From Telmatactis stephensoni (taxonomy: Eukaryota > Cnidaria > Anthozoa > Actiniaria > Isophelliidae): 64,000 nt of DNA. The stretch covers positions 434,001 through 498,000 of the forward strand of contig JALIZF010001832.1 of assembly GCA_029948255.1 (NCBI GenBank). The letters run 5' to 3'. The first letter of the stretch is position 1. Every line of letters begins with the position of its first letter. Both the position numbers and the translations under genes were made by a program. Below are positions 56,401-64,000 of this stretch, in pieces. The notes beneath the pieces are model-generated. The model saw nothing but the letters and a program-made list of their open reading frames with translations. It was not told where the DNA came from and ran no database searches.

Positions 56401-59238
56401 GTCTCCCAAAAGTGACGAATCAGAAGAATTTGTTGATTCTGAAGAAGATGAAATAATTGATCATGATGCTGATGCCAAACTTGGTGCTGTAGGAGGCTCG
56501 GCTACTACCACCGAAGATATTGAAGATGAGGGCTTTGACTTTTATGACTATGAAAGTGATGGTGATGACGATGATGATGATGATGATGACATCTTCCAAC
56601 CAGTTTTGACTGTTGATGGTCTTTGTGTAAGTAAACAGACAGAGAAAGAAGGGAAGAAGAAGAAGAAAAAAGGGAATCTTAAGTCTGGTAAATATCATTT
56701 TGACATTATTTCATAAAAATTACATCTTAACTCACGCTTTTTGGTATTCTTGTTCTAGTTGGTTCTCATTATAATCGAGCTATAGTTGTGGACAATGGAT
56801 GTGGTCTGATAAAAGTGGGTTATGCTGGAGATAGGGTACCACGAGTTGTCCAACAAACAGTATCTGCTATCCCATCAAGGTATTCTATGCAAATAACTGG
56901 TTTAGGGACCAATTTAAGAGAATTCAAGAAGTTTGGAGATTATGCAGTTGCTAAAGCAGGAGTTATGCATCTGAGTAAGTCTAGAAATGGAAATAAAAAT
57001 TGTGTCATCTTATGTGTGTAGCATTTTACTAATGATAAAAGAGGAAATACTTCTAACTCAGTTTTAAAGTGAGTTATTCAATAAATTATCCTTACAGGCC
57101 ATCCAATGAAAGCTGGAATGGTTGACAGCTGGACAGATATAGAAGATCTTTGGGAACATATGATTTATGATGAGTTTGGTGCCGAAGTAGGAGATAATCC
57201 CATAATCATGACAGAAGTCTCCCAAAATCCCAAGAAAAATAGAGAGAAAATAACTGAGGTAGCTTTATTAACTATCACAGCTAGGCCTGCTCCTTGTTAT
57301 GTATTGAGCTTTGTAGCACCGTCAATTTTATTAAGATAATGGGAGCGTGCATCTCTGTACTGTGATATAAACATATTGGGATTCATAGACTATGAGAAAT
57401 GTTAGCCTAAGAACACGAGGTGTAGCCTAGTGTTTCTCTTGCTCTATATCTCCCAGAGTGTTTAGGATAGGGACATAAGTGACAACAGCTTTTGTAAAGT
57501 TTTTCAATATTTTGTGTAGGCATCTATGTCCTCTGATGTAATGTTATTCTCAAGTATTTTATGGTATAATTTTGACACATATTGCTGAATTTAGCTTGCA
57601 AATACATGTACAGCTCGCTTTGCAGGCCTCATTTTTGGCACATGATATGAAGTAGCTATATTCACAGCCTCTACTGAACTGGATTAATATTATTTATTGT
57701 TTTTAGATCTTATTCGAACACTTCAATGTCCCTGCAATGTATCTGGCTGATCAGCTACCTTTGTCAATCTATGCTTCTGGTGCAACTTCCGGTCTGTGTC
57801 TGTCTTCTGGTTACTCCTGTACTCAAGCAGCAGTTGTTTATGAGGGGCATACATTGTCCTACACACTCCAGCATCTGGATATTGGGGGAGGTCACTTGAC
57901 AGAGAATTTAAGAATGCTTCTAAGGGATATCAGAGCAAGAAACTTCACCTCGTCATCTGGATGGCAGATTGTTAATGATATTAAAGAAAAGATAGCATTT
58001 GTTGCCTCAGGTTAGTTGTACAAAAGAATTATTGGGGAGGGCGAGGGGACCCTCCACATGGATGCAGCTACCCACCTCTGGGGAGGGGACAGTAGAGCAA
58101 AACCTAACATTTCAAATCAGATTGTGAATTTTCCTTCAAATCCTTTATACTCGTTGTAATATATAAAATACGAGTGGTAGACCTTTATGGGCATTTCAAA
58201 TGGTGAGCCACAGGCAATCCATTTTATGGCCATAAGAGTCAGACATGAATATTTTATATTACTTATCAAGCTTCTAGCTTAGTTAGGTCAAGTTTTACTA
58301 AAATGTTCAAGATAAAGGTGATTTTGATTGAGAAAATCCAAGTTAAAGTTATGCTCAAACTATTCTTTTTTTTTTTTCAGATTATGAAAGTGAAGTTCAG
58401 AAGTACAAAACTAATGATAGTCTGACCAAATACTACACACTTCCTGATGGTCAGGTCGTAGATATTGGTTATGAATGCATGTCATGTGTAGAGCCATTGT
58501 TTCAACCTGATGAACTGATATCAGCTGATGCTACCACAGCATCACAGCCTCCTGTTCATGAAATGGTTAATAATGCAATTAAAAGGTATGTAGGGTTGAA
58601 TTGGTGTGGTTTTCAATCTGGTCTGTGGGCTGATTAGTTGCAGGCTTGTTCTTTTTAGCTTGTGACTGACTGACTGACTAAATGACTAAATGACTGACTG
58701 ACTGACTGACTGACTGACTGACTGACTGACTGACTGACTGACTGACTGACTGACTGACTGACTGACTGAATGAATGAATGAATGAATGAATGAATGAGTG
58801 AATGAATGAGTGATCAATAATTCACAAACTAAGTGAATGGTTCAATGACATATATGTGAATGCAGTTTGAGGACCCTCTTCGAAAGATATCCTCAAAAAC
58901 GATCTCATCACTCATTAATTACACTGCTATAGATCTAACATTTACTATTATAATTTATTTCTGTTAGATGTGAATCAGAACTGGCGCAGCATTGCTACAA
59001 CCACATCATCCTCTCAGGCGGAACAACCATATTAAAAGGTTTCACCTCACGCTTACAACATGAGCTTCATCGTTTGAATCACCGAATTCGCAAAATCCGT
59101 GTACCTGAACATCGTGCACTTTCCCCTTGGATTGGGGCTTCTATCTTAGGAAGCCTACCAGTCTTTGATGATCAATATGTTACAATGGATGAATATGGAG
59201 ATTTAGGGCCTACCATTGTTCACAAAAAGTGCTTTTAA
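53411..59238 (+). CDS. Membrane-anchored actin-family fusion protein, 1477 aa
   Basis: Six exons join in phase: 53411-56687, 56759-56974, 57098-57258, 57707-58010, 58381-58585 and 58968-59238. Residues about 5-22 (VFGLVLVTLYFVLSLLF) are a hydrophobic signal-anchor-like helix. Residues 23-1092, all in exon 1, are acidic and low-complexity. This part has two AKAP-like helices (361-374 and 399-411), five 46-residue repeats (604-833), a run of nine Asp near 1060 and a KKKKKK patch just before the junction. Residues about 1099-1477 are a full-length actin fold: DNGCG (phosphate loop 1), NPKKNREKITEILFEHFN, PAMYLADQ, LSGGTT, SPWIGASIL and the actin-like end IVHKKCF. In phosphate loop 2, actin D154 and D157 are replaced by Ser1251 and Tyr1254, and H161 by Gln1258; Q137 is kept. 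Nucleotide hydrolysis is therefore probably altered. I recognise no known family with this architecture. Confidence 0.85.
55220..55909 (+). repeat. Coding minisatellite: five 138-bp (46-residue) units
   Basis: Units start at 55220, 55358, 55496, 55634 and 55772, each opening DHVSVEQTSLSV or a variant and closing STEKITEKETEKV. Units 2-5 are almost identical in DNA, while unit 1 is diverged. All are in frame and Glu/Lys/Thr-rich, predicted disordered or coiled. Copy number is likely to vary between alleles. Confidence 0.95.
58669..58810. repeat. (GACT)n then (GAAT)n microsatellite in an actin-family gene intron
   Basis: About 24 GACT units with a few AAAT interruptions at the left, followed by about 9 GAAT units. 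It lies between the last two exons. Confidence 0.95.
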
Positions 59239-60937
59239 GGGAGGGGAGAGTATTCACATTTGCACTGCTGCACAGTATCCTACGCCAGACCTTCTTATCA
59301 CATTGTAGTTTATTTGAAGAGTAAGAGAAAGAAACACCTCACATTTGGGGTCCAACGATGTTTAGGTGGAAAAAATTGATAAAAAGGCGCAGTTGTAAAA
59401 CTGACTTTAAAAATAGCACCATAGAAAGTTTATTAGATAAAAAAGCTATAGAGTGCAAACAGTACATCCGTGAAATATTTGTGATACTAAAATGTAGGAG
59501 TGCCATATGCCATATAGTACTATTTTGTACTATGTAGTAATTTGTATTTCACAGATATATTGTTTGCACTCTAACAATCTTTTTCAGATACCTATATATA
59601 TATACAACGAACAATGCATGTTTTATAAATTGTCACTATGGTGATTTTCTCATGTCATCTAGGCATGATTATAATTCTTGAATTTACAATTTTATAGCAA
59701 AGCACGATGACGTCATAAACGTTTGAAAATTAGAGAATTGTAGTTGAAAGAATTGATATAGAAGTTTATAGTTTATAGATTTGTAGTCATTATTTTCTTG
59801 CATTGCTCTTGTATATGGTAGTTCATGTTATTTTTGTACTTTCCAATTAATTCACTTGAGAGCTACCACTACCTTATAATTATCGAACACTAGTCACAAA
59901 ATAACTTGAACTGACGAATTAAGATAAATTTTGTAGAAAGTGTTTTTAAATAAATTCCTCGATGATGATTGGTGTTTAATTTGCTGATACACCTAGTTGG
60001 GAATCGGGTTTGGAATGGGGTGAGTAAAGGTGCTAAATTCCTGGAATGCTGTTGTCACGTACGAACTTCGAGGACTCGATGCCGGCAAGAGCTTGTTTAG
60101 AAGGTAGTGGCCTGAGAGTTGGAGGGAGCTCGGCTGGGAATGGGAAATAAGAGAAAGGGTGAAGAATACCTTTTGCAATTCTGCATGAAAACCATAAGCG
60201 CAGACCAATACCTCGAATTGTCTCAATGAGTTCCTCCAATTGTCCTCCTAAAAGGAGAGAGGTCAAGACATCTATTATTAGCGACGGTATCTTTGAACGG
60301 GTTTAGATTCTTATATGAAGGGATGGCCTTCATTATCTGCTGCATGTGTAATGGTTCAGTTAATTTATGGCAAAAAGGCGTAATTGAAGGTTTGGGTTTT
60401 TCCAAGACGTGCACTCCTAGGTAAATCGTACCCTTTGTCATCATTCCATTGAAACTCCGCGACAAAGTGAAATGACTAGTCTGAGGCGCACATTCGCTGC
60501 AAAAGCTAAAAGAGACGATTTCCACCACCACTGTCTAGGACACTCTCTTTACCAATATGGATACCATTTTAAGAGTAGCGAAATGTTCTATAATGTGATC
60601 GCAGCCATGTTCAATTGCTGGATTCCTTCAATCATTAAAGATTTTGACCTAATCCGGTGTGTTGGTCAAGCACCATTGCCGGTAATATAGGTGTGGCTGA
60701 AGATTGGTATGATTTGCCCCGCGGTCTCTTATCAACTTCCCGAAAACTGAATCACCCCATACATTATGCACACCTGTATTGCAGCACTCAAACTATGTTG
60801 AACAGTGAGTTTAGGCAACCGTGCCAGGCGTGTACCGATCCAGAAAAAGGCTGGCCGGTTTCCGAACTCAATATGGGAAGGGACTTCTCCACTCCCTCTC
60901 TGGAATGAGCTTTTATCAGGTATTTTTAAATTCGTAA
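59239..60937. other. 3' UTR of the actin-family gene and intergenic DNA
   Basis: An AATAAA at 59949-59954 could end the actin-family transcript. An inverted repeat (AGAGTGCAAACA...TGTTTGCACTCT, about 59452-59575) lies within this stretch, and a TGACGTCA palindrome is at 59708. Frames at 59993-60531 (minus) and 60472-60908 (plus) overlap without a domain or consistent splice structure. Confidence 0.5.
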
Positions 60938-61569
60938 AACAGAAAAAGAATTACCATAGCTGGAAAGAGCATGTTAAAATTAGCAAGACAGTGAAGTTTG
61001 AAGGAATTAAACCCAAAACTCGCGAGAATATGAATTTTTGAAAAGTGTGAATTTGTAAGACCATAGTTAATAGAGGGGACTGGTTATGAAGCCTTTTGTT
61101 ATATGTCTTTGTTCATTTTTTTCAACCGTGACCGTGCACAAATCTTTTATTTTTTCATTGTTTCGCCTTAATTTCCATGGTTGAGCAACTGAACCCAAAT
61201 GTTTCTTTTCCGCTGCTTGTTCGATGTATTCTAGTTCAAAATTAATTATATTAGAATATTTCAATAAATAATCCAATAGACAACATTTCGGTTCATTCAT
61301 ATAGCCATTTTCTAATGAATTTAAACAAACTTTGTGCACGGTCAAGACCAGTTCAACATCCAGACTAGAACAAAGAAATGTAACAAAAGGCTTCCTAACC
61401 ATTCCCCTCTATTAACTATGGTAAGACTGAAACCTTTGCTATGTTTTCATACAAAATTTCGATTTTTGAAAATTCATATCTTCGTGAGTTTTAAACTTCC
61501 TTCATTCAAACTTCACAGTTTTACTAATTTTGAAGTGCTCTTTCCAGCTATGGTAATTATATTTCTGTA
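60938..61569. repeat. 632-bp fold-back element with about 180-bp arms
   Basis: The outer blocks AGAATTACCATAGCTGGAAA (left) and the complement of CTTTCCAGCTATGGTAATTA (right) start the arms. The arms run through TGAAGTTTGAA, a TATGAATTTT block and ACCATAGTTAATAGAGGGGA, ending near GAAGCCTTTTGTTA. The inner spacer is about 250 bases. The arms differ by several per cent. Interior frames (61067-61402 minus and 61334-61624 plus) run through the element. Confidence 0.85.
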
Positions 61570-64000
61570 CTGTGACTTTTGGAATTACATGATAAACGCT
61601 CATTGGTCCCTCCACCTTGTATGAAGTCTTGAAAATTGCTTAGCGATGTCATTAACAGTTGATGGCCATGTCACGATGGACTTGTGTATCGAAAGCAAGT
61701 CCAATTATTATTTTTTATTTTTTCTATTTATTAAACTTTACTCCGGCCCCTAGGGGTGGGTAACCCACAACGGTTAACCAATTACTGTGGGCCCCAATAA
61801 ACATGAAACAAACAAACAAACAAACAATTACGTGTACAAATTATGATATGATATGATAGACAGTTATTTTTCAAAGTTAGTCGTATTTGAGACATTAGCA
61901 CAAGAAAAGGCTGATAAAAAGTTTACAAAGGGTCGTGTAGATAATCGATCTTGTAAAATTGATATGCAAATTTCTGAAAATCTGACCGGTTTCAGTTACC
62001 CTGGGTAATAATTATCTTAAAGGAAGCCAAATTTCTGGCACGACCCAAGTTCCGCAAGATTTCGTATGAGAGTGAAACGGACCGCGCCGTGCCGTGGCCG
62101 TGTCAGTGCCGTGATGTCTATAAAAACATTCGAAATTCCTGCCGTAACCGTGCCTGACCGTGCGATGCCGTTTTCACAGTCATACGAAATCTGCTCTAAA
62201 CTGAACGAGAGGCGCTTTAATTATATCCGAGCCGAAGCCCGATATACGTGGAATGGAGTTCTTTGTATTACTTATCAATCATGTCTAGCTGTCAAATATC
62301 ATATTTGACCAGAATTCCTAAGTTAAACTAATTTTTGCTCAGAAAATCCATTCCACTTATGCAAATGAAGAAAATTCTTTATCCGATATTTTCATTACTT
62401 CCAATTGTGTTTTCTAATGAATTATTAATGATTTGATAAGGGTCTGGATCCCCGCCTGCGAACGGGTTCGACTGTAAAAGAACAGGGAAACTAAAAGACA
62501 AGGAAGATTAAAAAAGAAAAGGAAAGGCCAAAGGACAGAAGGAAGGAAAGAAAAAGGAAATGAAAGCTGAAATGAACGCCATAAACAACCTTTCTGATTA
62601 TTTTACGAGTTTGTCAAGTTTTGACTCTTCAGCTGCTCATTTACGACCATTTACCGCACAATTTATAGTTGTATAATTTTGGCGGTGGGGTAAATAAAAC
62701 GCTGACTTAATTAATGTTATCAGAAATAGAAGCGATCGCCGCTCTGTCTACCGAAAAATTAAACTTTCGAATGCGATAATATTTTCTAATTTTTCACTTT
62801 GGCTAACACAAACAAGGAAGCAGATGATAGTAGCGGTAAGCTTGGAATTCGATGTACCATGCTTTTAATAAATTGGATGCTCACATTGATTATCCACCTA
62901 ATGAAACAATCGCTAACATCTAAGACTGAACATGAGTAATTTTCCCTGGTAGATTCGGTTCTAGATAAACGTGCTTATTGATAGTTCTGGGCAAAATATT
63001 AGATGATGTTGCTCGTACTAGCTTATTTTCGATCAGCCGCGCGTGCCATGTCACACTATATACTCCAACTGGTGCGTGCGATGTCACGCTACTCCAACTG
63101 GCCTTTTACATACATGCTTGAACGCAATATTACGCAGGATTGAGCGTTGCGAAAAAAATCGTGTAGTGAACATCACCACCCACCGTTAACTCTACAAAAC
63201 ATTAATTTTAAATAACTTTAAATCAGATTAATTTCGGCTAGTCGGGTGAGGGGCGTTAGCACTGGGCGTCAGACTTGGCATCAATTGATCACTTCTGATC
63301 TACTTTTTTTGCGCGCCTGGCATCGCCGTGAAAAAGACTTTAAGCTTCACGCATACAGGAAACACGGACAGACGGCAAAGAGGACCACGCGGCCTATTTT
63401 TTTTTCGCGCCTAGCGACGTGCGTTTGACGCAATGCTTAAACGTGAGCGTGATTTTTCGCCTTTACTACAAACGTAAAATGACTCACCTTCGCTTTGAAA
63501 CAGAAACGGCGGACGAAAAAAGCAAGTTACGCAATCTTCTCTGTCTTATTCCGTTTCCCGTGTACGTGAAGCTCTCTAATACAGTATATGAGTCGTTTAC
63601 CACGTGAAAAGCTACCTTCGCATTTGAACGCGAAGGCGTAAAAAAATGTGACGCGATCCTTTTTGCCGTTTGCTATTTCAAATAAAATCCCTCTAATTAA
63701 AAAGTTCGTATGAAATTTCATCTGTTTATTTCGTGATCCCAATATATTCAAACTTATACTCGTCCTTCCAGCTGGGCCGGGACTGGATGTAGCTTCGATT
63801 GGTCCCCTTCTATTTCTCTTCATTCATAGCCTGGGTATTTTCCCTAAATACCGGCCGTGCCATAATACCGACCATTCAACTTTAAGCGCTGTAAGGTTAT
63901 TTCTCGTACAACAGCAGTTAATAAACCTTAAAATCGTATTGTTTGTCATCTATCTGAACTGATACGAGAAATAACAGCCCTCTAAAATTGCCCTATTTAG
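61570..64000. other. Right-end intergenic region
   Basis: No supportable gene. A short block (61736-61812) with CTCCGGCCCCTAGGGGTGGG and an AAACAAACAAAC tail looks like the 3' end of a retroelement. A dispersed repeat is at 62085-62205 and a purine-rich AAGGAAAGG run at about 62500-62570. Frames of 60-98 codons near 63.2-63.8 kb have no recognisable domain. Confidence 0.5.
62085..62205. repeat. Dispersed repeat, partner of 43535-43650
   Basis: This copy keeps CG-rich versions of the shared blocks (GCCGTGCCGTGGCCGTGTCA, GATGTCTATAAAAACATTCG, TTTTCACAGTCATACGAAAT). The other copy has TG/CA at several of the same sites, as expected from CpG decay. Confidence 0.7.

Noticed and set aside
54175..56698. 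Long antisense frames and a 230-codon alternative sense frame across the actin-family first exon
   Set aside because: They shadow a low-complexity Glu/Ser/Thr-rich coding exon. The main frame is 1092 codons, is in phase with the actin exons and starts with a membrane anchor.
60033..60531. Minus-strand frames with plausible peptides such as LEELIETIRGIGLRLWF
   Set aside because: Two short overlapping frames, no recognised domain and no consistent exon structure. A repeat or decayed gene is possible but not supportable.

Overview
This window is eukaryotic and animal. Its genes are split by GT-AG introns, gene density is low, and the intergenic DNA is AT-rich and crowded with short inverted-repeat elements. 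The gene content (rhodopsin-class GPCRs, a SESTD1-like protein, cyclin Y, a ciliary dynein-arm docking factor, MGAT1 and an actin-family protein), with many small MITEs and near-intronless receptors, best fits a cnidarian, probably an anthozoan such as a stony coral. The species cannot be fixed from the sequence alone.

Layout. 1.2-9.9 kb, minus: 15 exons of a SESTD1-like SEC14/spectrin-repeat gene whose 3' end lies beyond the left edge. 13.8-28.7 kb: three related class A GPCR loci, namely a two-exon copy on the minus strand broken by two frameshifts, an intact two-exon copy on the plus strand, and a more diverged single-coding-exon copy on the plus strand. Repeats fill the space between and after them, including a 409-bp near-perfect hairpin, a SINE, several MITE families and a tandem array with a MITE inside. 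33.0-41.7 kb, minus: cyclin Y (11 coding exons, 335 aa). 42.6-48.5 kb, plus: ODAD4/TTC25 (10 exons, 570 aa), head-to-head with cyclin Y. 49.5-52.1 kb, minus: MGAT1 (2 exons, 473 aa). 53.4-59.2 kb, plus: a 6-exon gene, head-to-head with MGAT1, predicted to encode a 1477-aa protein. That protein has an N-terminal membrane anchor, a roughly 1070-residue acidic repeat-bearing region and a complete but divergent actin domain. 59.2-64 kb: repeats and no convincing gene.

The most unusual item is the membrane-anchored actin-family fusion. It has lost the second phosphate-loop aspartates of actin and carries two exact matches to the consensus for PKA-anchoring helices. Also notable are the mosaic identity between the two inverted GPCR paralogues, which suggests gene conversion, and the repeating 123/192-nt exon pattern of the spectrin gene. 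The genes here are neighbours rather than an operon. The two head-to-head pairs may share promoter regions.

Coding models were built by eye from reading frames, splice consensus and phase continuity. No transcript or database search was available.
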